Of a DNA stretch of 64,000 nucleotides, positions 19,943-28,622 are shown piece after piece. Each line of letters opens with the position of its first letter. Within the stretch, counting starts at the first letter, position 1. The stretch lies in NCBI GenBank assembly GCA_949751835.1, contig CATKHK010000064.1, positions 1 to 64,000 of the forward strand. The letters are read 5' to 3'. The translations under genes and the position numbers were made by a program. Source of the stretch: Blepharisma japonicum (taxonomy: Eukaryota; Ciliophora; Heterotrichea; Heterotrichida; Blepharismidae). The notes below the pieces were generated by a model that saw nothing but the letters and a program-made list of their open reading frames with translations, was not told the origin of the DNA and did no database searches.

Positions 19943-21508
19943 ATGTCTGATTTAGGATTAAAAGCAGAAGACATAGAAGACATCGCTAACCTCTACGATC
20001 AAATCCGCACCATTTTCAAAAAAAAATACCCAGAAGCTGATGCAGTTCTGGCTCAAGCTTTTGAAAAGACAGTTTCCCAAATAATTTCTGACCTGAATCC
20101 AAAAGCATCTCAAGCGGTAAGCTCTGATGACTTTATTTATGATATTTTGCTGGCTAAGTATAAGCTATGACAAATGTGTGGAGATAAAATCTGTGCGTTC
20201 ATAAAAACACTTGATATTGGAGCTAGCAAAATTTTAGTGGAAATATTTTCTCAACAAGCTAACCTGATTAGGCAATCAGTGACTTTTGCAACAGCTGAAA
20301 GGGAAAAAACTAAAAAAGTGCTAGCAGAGCTTGAAAATAATAAAAAACAAACCGAAGATATCTTGATGGCAGCCGAAAGTTTGGAACAAAGTTTGAAAGA
20401 AGCAAAGGAGGAGAATGAAAATTTAAGGAATATTCAAGCAACAAAAGTTGATAATGGCGATGAGTTTGAAGTACTCAATATGCAAATAGCACAGCTTCAA
20501 GAAGAAAATGAAAGATATCTACAAAAAATAATTAAGCTTTCAAAAGAAAAGGCTGAGAATTCAATTACCCAAAGACCAAATAGCACTACACCTGTAAAAG
20601 AAGTAGTAAAAGAAAAACCAAAAATAACTCCGAGACCAGCATCATCAGTATCACAAGTTCGAGAACTTAGCCAAAGGCAGCTTAAAGAAGTAATTGACGA
20701 ATTTTATATAGCAAAAGAAAAATATGACCAAAAATGTATTGAGACACGTCAACCTAAAGAAACAATGGAGCAGTTCTTATGAAATTATTTAAACAAAAAA
20801 TATGGTTTAAAACCTTTAGTCAATGACTGATACTTTGCAATACAAAAAGCTTTAGATAAATACCAAGACGCAGATCCTGAGATCCTTCTATTTGCAAAAA
20901 TATTAAGGCATGAACTGGAAGAGAGCTACCAAAAAGTATTTATAGACGTTAAACAAACCACACAGCAGCTCTTAAAATTGCAATTCAAAAACAAATTCCC
21001 GTATATGAGAGAAAAAGAGCTCAAAGATGTCGTAGCTGAAAAGCAAAACGGAGACCTCGATGAAGATGAATGGCAAGCCATTGTTACATACATGTATAAT
21101 GCCCAAGACTCAGAATATCTTTTAAACATGCTTAAAGAGCACGTTGAAAGAAGTGGCCTAAAAGTCAAAGGAGCTAAGCCAGCAATGTCTTACCAAGAAT
21201 TCGTAAGGTTGCTATTAGAGTTCCAAGTGACTGGACATGATCAACTATTAGAAGCTTTCAGAGAAAAATTCAGAATGTTTGACGAAGACAAAAATGGGAT
21301 CCTTTCTCATAAAGAATTTTGTGAATTTCTGGCAATGATTGGACTTTTTGATGAGTCAGAAAGGCTGCTTGCTGTTTGTGACCCTCAAGAAACTGGACAG
21401 GTCAATTTTTCTGACTGTGTTAATTTGATGCTATCAGAGCAGGTAGAAAATCAAGGGCAACAGCTTTCAGTTGTCTATAAACTATACCTTGATAAAGGAT
21501 CAAGCTAA
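19943..21508 (+). CDS. Coiled-coil and EF-hand protein
   Basis: One frame is continuous through three TGA codons (20168, 20780, and one at about 20827) to TAA, giving 521 residues. The N-terminal 75 residues are helical. A coiled coil follows (about 85-200: AEREKTKKVLAELENNKKQT onward). A middle segment has FLWNYLNKKYGLKPLVNDWY and LRHELEESYQKVF. The C-terminus has an EF-hand pair: one canonical loop (FDEDKNGILSHKEFCEFL, with Asp/Asp/Asn/Ile/Glu at binding positions) and a degenerate partner (CDPQETGQVNFSDCVNLM). The layout resembles ciliary or basal-body Ca2+-binding proteins, which is inference. Treating TGA as a stop would split it into three apparent genes. Confidence 0.7.
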
Positions 21509-21559
21509 TTTAATTAGGTCATAATAAACTAAATTGAGATTTGGATTATTATATTTTTA

Positions 21560-22573
21560 ATGGAAGAAGAAATTGATATAAAAGCTTCTGTAGGAAAATA
21601 TACTGAAGATATAGAACTTCATAATGACCTTGAAATTCTTGCAACAAAAGAACACTTTTTTACTAGATATAAATTGCATAAAGTGAAATGTTGGCATATT
21701 CCAGGTGTTGTAGTTGTGGGGACAGAATTGACATTTATTAATCATTCAACTGGAGAATTATTAAACCCAGGACCACATATTGGCTATGCGCTTGATGATA
21801 CTAAAGTGACTTCAGCAGAGCTGCTGCTTGACCTTGATGAATTTGTGATAGAATTAAGCGGAAGAGCTAAAACAACTATTGATTTTATCCATTTTCGGAC
21901 AAATAAAGGAAAATATGCAGAATTTGGAAACCCGTGGGCAGTTGGCCAATTTCGATACAAGCTTCCAAGAAATCATGCTATACTTTCACTAATTGTAGGA
22001 ATTGGTCAGACTTTGCAATATTTATCAGTTCAGCCTATTCCAATAGAAGCAGTGCCTGTTGAGCAATCGATATCACAATTAGCACCTACTTCTAATAGAT
22101 CTCCTACAATAATTATTAAATCGCAATATTTTGGAGTTGAAAAATCCACTGCGATTATTGTTGATGACTTTTTTGCACTAAATTTGCATGATCATGTCAA
22201 AAATAAAACTTCAAAAATAATTGGGATAAATTTGATATCTGGAGCCAAAATTTATGGGATGCAAGTTGTATATAGCATGAATCAGAGAATCGTTATGTCA
22301 AACTATAATATGGGAAATGCAGTTAATATAAAGAAAGGAGTAAGGGATGCTTTTCAAATCGAAGAGCAGGATTTTTTAGTAGAAATCATAGGCACTAAAG
22401 ATAGCAAAGGGATTTCTTCGTTATGTTTTGTAACACAGAATGATAAAAGATTTTATTATGGGAAACAGAAAGGAGAGCAGTTTAGTATTCATTCTGAAGG
22501 TTTGGAAATTGTAGCTATTAGAGGAGTTTTTATAAATACACAAGTTCTTGGGATTATGGGATATTTTGCATAA
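21560..22573 (+). CDS. Protein with two jacalin-like lectin domains
   Basis: The protein has 337 residues, beta-rich and internally duplicated. Each half contains the jacalin-like prism pattern. The first has ELSGRAKTTIDFIHFRTNKG then KYAEFGNPWAVGQF and the end IGIGQTLQYLSVQP. The second has INLISGAKIYGMQVVYSMNQ, SLCFVTQNDKRFYYGKQKGE and a final GLEIVAIRGVFINTQVLGIM. The T(N/Q)(K)..YG.FG..G..F motif followed by I.G..G..L..IG is typical of mannose- or galactose-binding jacalin folds. There is no signal peptide, so it is probably cytosolic or nuclear. Ligand and role are unknown. Confidence 0.65.
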   Translation: MEEEIDIKASVGKYTEDIELHNDLEILATKEHFFTRYKLHKVKCWHIPGVVVVGTELTFINHSTGELLNPGPHIGYALDDTKVTSAELLLDLDEFVIELSGRAKTTIDFIHFRTNKGKYAEFGNPWAVGQFRYKLPRNHAILSLIVGIGQTLQYLSVQPIPIEAVPVEQSISQLAPTSNRSPTIIIKSQYFGVEKSTAIIVDDFFALNLHDHVKNKTSKIIGINLISGAKIYGMQVVYSMNQRIVMSNYNMGNAVNIKKGVRDAFQIEEQDFLVEIIGTKDSKGISSLCFVTQNDKRFYYGKQKGEQFSIHSEGLEIVAIRGVFINTQVLGIMGYFA

Positions 22574-23077
22574 ATTTTGTTTTTATGGAGCTATTTAATT
22601 TTTTGGTTTTTAATATTTAAGTTAAGAATAAAAGTAAATGAGAGGATACCATTTTCTTATAAAATTATTATGTGATGATACCTGCGGGTGAAAATGAACT
22701 TTGATTATTGCAATATCTGACTATATATTTATTTAATGATGAAATGAACACGTCAGGCTTATCAGTGCTTAATAGTCATTGCTGATTTCATTTATATAAT
22801 ATTTTTCAATTTTTGTCAAGCATTTTATAGTGCTGCATTCGAGGAGTTAATATAAAGCTTAAACAATTTTCTTGCTATTTTAAAAAAATCTTTATACTTA
22901 AATTGATTATATTTCTATAATTGAAATTTGATAATGTCTTTATTATTAAAAACTCAAATTAAAAGAGTTTTCTCTGCTTGGATTATCGAAAATTTATTAC
23001 CAATTTTAAATTTTCTTTCAAACTTAAAAATACATGCACAAATTTAACGTTAATTTTTTTAAGTTATAAATTCAAAT
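22574..23077. other. Intergenic with a possible box C/D RNA
   Basis: Mostly AT-rich sequence between the lectin gene and the granule protein gene. The part around 22665-22800 is noticeably less AT-rich and carries box C/D-like motifs, listed separately. Confidence 0.4.
22665..22800 (+). ncRNA. Candidate box C/D snoRNA-like element
   Basis: In order on the + strand: GTGATGA at 22672-22678 (C box form RUGAUGA), CTGA at 22717-22720 (D'), ATGATGA at 22736-22742 (C') and CTGA at 22782-22785 (D). Spacing is compatible with a double-guide C/D snoRNA of about 115-125 nt. The segment is richer in G+C than its flanks. The flanking terminal stem is only weak and A/T-only, and I could not match the guides to an rRNA target by eye. 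Chance occurrence is a real possibility. Confidence 0.28.
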
Positions 23078-24175
23078 ATGAACAAAAAGATTCTTTTCAC
23101 TCTCTTCACACTCGTATCGGTCTTTTCTCTCGAAACAGAACTAACTGCATCAGACCTACTCGCTGAGGTCGACTTGCATCCAATGGGAAATGCCATCCTC
23201 TCAACCATTACCCTCCAGCTTGCCTCAGGACATGATGAAGGAAAAATCATTTCAGTCCTAGAAAAAGTTGCAGGAGACTTAAAAAAGCAGCAAATGACTA
23301 GCTCAGCTTTAAACGCAACACAACAAAAAATCTGCGACGAAACCGTTGCTGCTTATTCTCTTCAAATTCAAAACACTCAGTCTATCATTGAATCAAGCCA
23401 ACAAATTTTAAATCGAGATGAGCCAGAACTTGAAAACGTTATAGGCCAAATCGCTCAAAAAACCAAAGAAATCACAGGATTTGAAGAAGAACTTAAAAAA
23501 GCTGAAAATCAAAGAGAAGCAGACCATGATGATTGAACTTCAAAAGACAAAGAGTCAGTTGAAGGAATTGAAGCAGTGATGGGAGGCATTAAACTTACTA
23601 CTCAGCTTAAATATGAAGACGCAAATGTGGTGCTAATCCAACAAGAACTTACAGCACTTAAAGGAAGAATTGAAAAAGAGATTGAAAAAACTGATAAAAT
23701 CATGTACAAGCCTGTGATTGCATCATTGGCTCAGATCGCAAGATCAGCAAATTTAGAAACTGTTGATGAAATTATAAGAATTCTTGATAACTTGAAAACT
23801 GATTTAATTGCTTCTAAAGGGGAGGACATGAAAGTTGAAGAACAAGCTCAAAAAGTATATGAACAATACGCAGCAACTATAAGCAATACCATTAGCTCTA
23901 GCCAGCAAGATATTGATAGCTTGAGATCTAAAAAAGAAAGACTAGAGACTAGTGTAGAGGCAGCTGAAAGCGACATTGCAAATTCAAGAGAAAAAATCCA
24001 AAATTATAAGCAAATGCTGGGTGATCAAGAAAAGCTTTGTGAACAATGGAAAGAAATTTATTTAAGAGAAGACGCTGAAAGAGAAATGGAAATTGAGTCG
24101 ATTTATAAAGTAGTAGAGCTGGTTAACAGTGAAATTCTAGGAGTCAAAGCGTACCTTGGACAGAGAAATAAGTAA
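23078..24175 (+). CDS. Secretory granule lattice (Grl/trichocyst-matrix-like) protein
   Basis: The gene is read through TGA at 23534-23536 (Trp) to TAA, giving 365 residues. It has an N-terminal signal peptide (MNKKILFTLFTLVSVFS). The rest is acidic and almost entirely coiled coil, with only two Cys-bearing segments (QQKICDETVAAYSLQIQNTQ and DQEKLCEQWKEIYLREDAER). The middle READHDDW followed by VEGIEAVMGGI fits the R.E.H..W....EH...I.A pattern seen in Tetrahymena Grl and Paramecium trichocyst matrix proteins. Those crystallise in dense-core granules and expand on release. In Blepharisma the equivalent organelle could be an extrusome or pigment granule. Family placement is from overall architecture. 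Confidence 0.6.
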
Positions 24176-24247
24176 TTTTAAATTATTATAGATATTTCAA
24201 CAATTTATTTACTAAAAATCTCTTAAATATAATATTTGGGTAATAAA

Positions 24248-25633
24248 ATGAACATGGCACTCTTTATCCTGTTAGGAGTGGCTGTGATGGCACTCGATAC
24301 ATCTGGATTTACCAACACCTATGTAGACAGGGTGATTGATCTTACAGGTAGATACTCACACTTAATTAACACGATTACAGTGCTTAACCACGCTTCCTCA
24401 TCAGTATCCAAATATTATTACGCTATCTCAAAAGATAATTATGAAAAGCTGGCCCATATCCGAGCTTATTTCAAAGATGAGCCTCAAAACCTATTCAAAA
24501 TTGACCACATCCCAGAAGAGTCCACTTCTCAATACGAGCTCTTAAAAATCACTATCCCTAGAGGCATAGCTTCTAAAGCTGAGACAGATTTGATAGTTGA
24601 AGAAATCTTAGCCCAAAAACTCGAGCCTTACCCATCCAAAATTGGCATTTTTGATCCTCAACTTCTGTGGTTTGAAGACAATATTCATCTATTAAGTCCT
24701 TATAAAACCAAATCCTCCAGAACTAGAGTATCATTCCCAACCCAAAACATTGAAAGCTATACTCAGCCTGAAGACATGCTTTATGATCTTAAAGGAAAAG
24801 AATTAACTTATGGCCAATATTCAGACCTCCCTGCCTTCGCTAATCTTCCAGTCCAGCTTCATTTTGAGAACTCCAATCCTTTACCATACTTTACAAGAGT
24901 AGAAAGACAAATTGAAGTATCCCATTGGGGAAATATTGCTATTTCTGAGTTCTATAATATCATTAATAGAGGTGCAGAGCTCAAAGGAGAATTCTCCAGG
25001 GTCGACCTTTCCCACCGTTATAAATCTGCTGCACAAAATGCCTTAGAATCTCTTCAAGCAATTTTGCCTAAAACATCTTGGGGATTATCTTATAGAGATG
25101 AGCTAGGAAATGTGTCAACTTCAAGAGCAAGACAACACCCTAGTTATGTCCACTTAGAAGTCATGCCAAGATTCCCTATGCTCGGAGGCTGGAAAAGTAA
25201 CTGGAATATCGGCTACAACCTTCCTATGAAATATTTCGTAAAAAGTAAAGGAGATCTGTATATGCTAAACACCACATTTGGGTTCCCATTCAAAGAGATA
25301 ATTGCAGAAGAACTTATAGTCAAGGTCATCTTGCCAGAAGGCGCCACTGATATTGATGTAGTTTTACCATTTGAAATCGATCATAAACACTTTGAGACTT
25401 TACATTCATATTTGGATACCACTGGGAGACCTGTATTAGTTTTGACTAAAAAGAATGCCGTAGATTATCATAGAAAACCATTCCAAGTTACCTACAAGTT
25501 TTCGTCAGTTCAGATGATGAGAGAGCCATTAATGCTCAGCGGAATTGTCCTGTGCGCGATGCTGTTATTGATTTTTTACTACAGATTCGACCTGTCGCTC
25601 GGCAAGACGCTGAAAAAGCTTAAGACAGAGTAA
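24248..25633 (+). CDS. RPN1: Ribophorin I (oligosaccharyltransferase subunit OST1)
   Basis: From ATG 24248 the protein has 461 residues with a signal peptide (MNMALFILLGVAVMALDTSG) and one C-terminal transmembrane helix (GIVLCAMLLLIFYYRFDL) before a short cytosolic tail. Ribophorin I hallmarks are YVDRVIDLTGRYSHLINTIT, ESYTQPEDMLYDLKGKELTY, FENSNPLPYFTRVERQIEVS followed by HWGNIAISEFYNIINRGAEL, and LEVMPRFPMLGGWKSNWNIG. It is a lumenal scaffold of the complex that transfers glycans to Asn in the ER. It is shorter than the human protein (607), mainly at the C-terminus. All Trp are TGG. Confidence 0.88.
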   Translation: MNMALFILLGVAVMALDTSGFTNTYVDRVIDLTGRYSHLINTITVLNHASSSVSKYYYAISKDNYEKLAHIRAYFKDEPQNLFKIDHIPEESTSQYELLKITIPRGIASKAETDLIVEEILAQKLEPYPSKIGIFDPQLLWFEDNIHLLSPYKTKSSRTRVSFPTQNIESYTQPEDMLYDLKGKELTYGQYSDLPAFANLPVQLHFENSNPLPYFTRVERQIEVSHWGNIAISEFYNIINRGAELKGEFSRVDLSHRYKSAAQNALESLQAILPKTSWGLSYRDELGNVSTSRARQHPSYVHLEVMPRFPMLGGWKSNWNIGYNLPMKYFVKSKGDLYMLNTTFGFPFKEIIAEELIVKVILPEGATDIDVVLPFEIDHKHFETLHSYLDTTGRPVLVLTKKNAVDYHRKPFQVTYKFSSVQMMREPLMLSGIVLCAMLLLIFYYRFDLSLGKTLKKLKTE

Positions 25634-25679
25634 TCAATATTAAGATTATTTAGATTAGAAAAGGGCATTTATAATAATT

Positions 25680-26225
25680 ATGGAGTGCGGAGAGTGCAGT
25701 GGGTGCTGTAAAGAATGCTTTGGGTGGGAAAATCCAATTAAATCAGGTGCTTTTCTAGCTGCTGCGAATATTTTCTTCTTCACAATTTGGCTTTATGATG
25801 TTTCTTTTCTACAATTGTCCTTATATTCATTGATTTTTAGCATTATTGGCTTCCATGCTTATAGGACATTTGCTGGAGAAGGGGAGTGCTGCAAAGACTG
25901 CTGCAATAAAGAATGCCTTGAAAAAGCATTGGAAATTAGCTATGAAGCAGTCAACAAAGCATTAGGCAATATTAGAAAGCAAACACAAGGCAAAAAAATA
26001 TATGGACTTGCTGCAGGACTTTTATTGCTTACGATAATTCCGACAAACTTATTTTGCTTGTCTTGGATTTTGATTAATGCATGCTCAGCTGTTAAAGCAG
26101 CCAAGAAGTTTGCGGGAATTGACCTCAAAGAAATGTGCTGCACATCAAATTGCCCATTGTGTGACCAATTTTCTCACTATTTGAACTTTATTCCTAGAGC
26201 AAGATCATGCATAAAAAACGAGTAA
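25680..26225 (+). CDS. Reticulon-like ER membrane protein, Cys-rich
   Basis: The protein has 181 residues. The segment FGWENPIKSGAFLAAANIFF then FTIWLYDVSFLQLSLYSLIF is the beginning of a reticulon homology domain (W.(D/N)P.KS...). After a hydrophilic loop there is a second long hydrophobic stretch, KIYGLAAGLLLLTIIPTNLF. Two long hairpin-forming hydrophobic regions separated by about 60 residues are the reticulon layout; these proteins shape tubular ER. Unusual here are three Cys clusters (CGECSGCCKEC; CCKDCCNKEC; CCTSNCPLC), which could be acylated or bind metal. The gene begins 46 bp after ribophorin I. Family call is moderate. Confidence 0.58.
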   Translation: MECGECSGCCKECFGWENPIKSGAFLAAANIFFFTIWLYDVSFLQLSLYSLIFSIIGFHAYRTFAGEGECCKDCCNKECLEKALEISYEAVNKALGNIRKQTQGKKIYGLAAGLLLLTIIPTNLFCLSWILINACSAVKAAKKFAGIDLKEMCCTSNCPLCDQFSHYLNFIPRARSCIKNE

Positions 26226-26531
26226 TAGAAAAATCTTCTATCTAAATTTAAGTAATAGCTTTTTTAAATTCAGGAATTGCTAATTTCTCTTCTTTAGATG
26301 CAATATATACATCTTATTTGAGGCTTTCTAAGAGCATAGGAGCTTTATTAATTAAAATTTCAGCTAGCTATAATTCAGGAATTAAATATTGAATACAAAA
26401 TTAAATTCATGATTTGCATGATAATCTTATTATTTGCAAAGACTCTGAAGAATTATTAACTTATTACAACATAAACAGGATTATCTAAGGTATAAGGAAA
26501 ATATTAAGTCATTAATGGCATAAATTTGATA
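26226..26531. other. Intergenic
   Basis: About 305 bp of AT-rich sequence upstream of the ribosomal P2 gene. No open frame or repeat seen; it presumably holds the P2 promoter. Confidence 0.5.
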
Positions 26532-26870
26532 ATGAAATATTTGGCAGCTTACGCTCTTGCTTGGCTAAGTGGAACCACACACCCAACAGTTGACAAACTT
26601 CAAGCAATCATTGAAGCAGCTGGAGGAGATTTCGAAAAAAGTAGAGCTGAAAAATTAATCGAAGACCTTAAGGACAAATCTCTAGAAGAAGTTGTGGCTC
26701 AAGGTACATCTAAACTTGGCTCTGTTTCTCTATCTGGCGCTGCAGCAACAACTGCATCAACCACAGAAGCTGCTAAACCTAAAGAGGATACTAAGAAGGA
26801 AGAAGAAAAGGAAGAGAAAGAAGAGGATATTGAAGGAGCTATGGATCTTTTCGGAGGTGATGAATGGTAA
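26532..26870 (+). CDS. RPLP2: 60S acidic ribosomal protein P2
   Basis: From ATG 26532 the protein has 112 residues. It has the P2 N-terminal dimerisation domain (MKYLAAYALAWLSGTTHPTV, then LQAIIEAAGGDFEKSRAEKL), an Ala/Thr hinge and an acidic Lys/Glu tail. It forms the ribosomal stalk with P0 and P1 and helps recruit elongation factors. The C-terminus ends IEGAMDLFGGDEW, not with the usual (D)DDMGFGLFD; the DLFG could be a displaced equivalent. I found no 15-16 nt intron that would restore a canonical end. The stop is TAA. Confidence 0.88.
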   Translation: MKYLAAYALAWLSGTTHPTVDKLQAIIEAAGGDFEKSRAEKLIEDLKDKSLEEVVAQGTSKLGSVSLSGAAATTASTTEAAKPKEDTKKEEEKEEKEEDIEGAMDLFGGDEW

Positions 26871-27164
26871 AGCTAAACAATTCTTCCAATTTATAGTCTT
26901 CATCATTTCTTAACGACAAAATAGGATATTTTATTGATTCTGTGGATAGGTTTAAAATATTTGTGTTTTAATTGAAAATTCGTAATGAATTTGAGAATCA
27001 TTTTCACATTAATTTTTGGTTCTTTCTCAGTTTATTAGATTTTATATAACTATGAATATATGAAGCAGCTATTGAAATTAAGTTTTTTATTCAAAAAAAG
27101 CAAGCAAATTTAAATAAATTTTGAAAATGATGCTTGCCAAAAATTAGCATAAAAAAATCACAAA

Positions 27165-27950
27165 ATGATGGTAGAAACAAAGCAAATGATTGAAAGCACA
27201 GTTTCAAAACCAGATTTTGATTTAAGAGTTTCAATTGAAGACGTAATTCAAGAAATGATCAAGGCGAAAGATGAAAATCCTGAGCTTATCATCCCTGATA
27301 AATTTTTAGAATGCTATAACTCTAAAGAAATGCTCGGATTTATAGCTTGCGCCTATAATTACTCTGCAGCTCTATTTTCTATTGAAAATAGGATTGAGCA
27401 ACAAAAATCTGAAAGCAAAGCGAAATTTTCCAAAAAATTCAGTTATACGAGAAATGATGGATTTTTGCTGGAATCAGCTGCACAAGAAGTAGCTCAAAGT
27501 TACGGGAAATTAATCCTCAACCAATGAAATTTCAGACAAAATTACCAAAGTGAACAAAATTTTTTTGAAACTTTGATATATTTTGTAGTAAAAGTTCTAA
27601 AGCCTGCTTATAGCAAAAATGAGATAAGAACTCTTGAAGAAGAATTAAATAGACTATTTAGGTCAACAGCTTTTAATATTTCTAAAAGAAAGCATCTGCA
27701 AGAAGACAGATTCAAGCGTTTTCCTAAATTAAATGTGTGCAAAAGTAAAGATCAAGAAACTATTATAAGACATATTGAATATCGCAATAAAGTTACAAGA
27801 GAAAAGCTTAAAAACGAAAAAAGCAGCTCATGTGATATGAGGCCTGGATATGTAAAACTTTCTCCTTATAGAGCTTTAACAGCAAGATCACCTTTGATAG
27901 CCCTTCTTTTCCCAGCGCCTTGTGACAGAGTTAGAATTTTTGAAGAGTAA
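27165..27950 (+). CDS. PPP1R36-like protein
   Basis: The gene is read through TGA at 27525-27527 (Trp) to TAA, giving 261 residues. It is helical. The second half, NFFETLIYFVVKVLKPAYSK, IRTLEEELNRLFRSTAFNIS, and the C-terminal LTARSPLIALLFPAP, resembles the domain of protein phosphatase 1 regulatory subunit 36 (FF..LI.F...VL...., E.EL.RLFR...FN, RSP....L.P). PPP1R36 is testis- and cilium-associated in animals. I do not see a clean RVxF PP1-docking motif (KFSYT and FKRFPK are weak candidates). The call is moderate. Confidence 0.5.
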
Positions 27951-28052
27951 TTTTTATATAGGAAGCGTAAGAGAAGAAGATTAAGCATGGATTTAGAAGC
28001 CATGAAATAAAGATCTTTATGCAAGTTTAATTTAAAGTATTTTTAATAATTC

Positions 28053-28508
28053 TTATAAGGCATTTCTCATTATTTTAGATTCTTTGTAAATTCTATGATT
28101 TGGATCGTCAATTATAAAAGCGAGAGTACCTAAATAGCTAGCAAAATACATACTTCTAAGCCCGCTCCATGCTTGGATCAAAAAATACATTGTAAGAGCA
28201 CCTGATGGTATTGCGATTGAATACATTGCTATTAAAGTGGGAATAATGATTAACTTTTTGTTACTTCTCGTGAGTTCCACTGCTTTTTGAATAAAAAATG
28301 ATTTAAATACCAGTGGAGTAAATCCTCCGACATATATTAGAAATGCCTTCAATTTTTTGTATTCATGAGTTGATGTTCCGATGACAGGATTTTTACCTGT
28401 AAGAACTGATCAATAGGCATATCCAGATCGCCTAAAACGAGATGACAGTTTTTGATTAAATGAATTTCCTTGAGCTTTACTCTTTTCATATATTTCTTGT
28501 AAATCCAT
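28053..28508 (-). CDS. Small membrane protein, unknown
   Basis: Read on the minus strand from ATG (complement of 28506-28508) through one TGA (Trp) to TAA at 28053-28055, it has 151 residues. The N-terminal 50 residues are polar (MDLQEIYEKSKAQGNSFNQK; YAYWSVLTGKNP). Hydrophobic stretches follow, roughly AFLIYVGGFTPLVFKSFF, LIIIPTLIAMYSIAIPSGAL and YFASYLGTLAFII, suggesting two to three membrane passes. No family is recognised. It lies 114 bp upstream of the 3' end of nothing else on its strand except the channel gene at 28623, which is read the same way. Confidence 0.6.
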
Positions 28509-28622
28509 TATCGATGCTTATAATAAATTTTCTTTTTCCATAGCAATCGTTATATACTTTTTTTTAAAATAATAATTATTAATTTAAAAATTGATGACTA
28601 GTGCCTTCTAAATATACATTTA

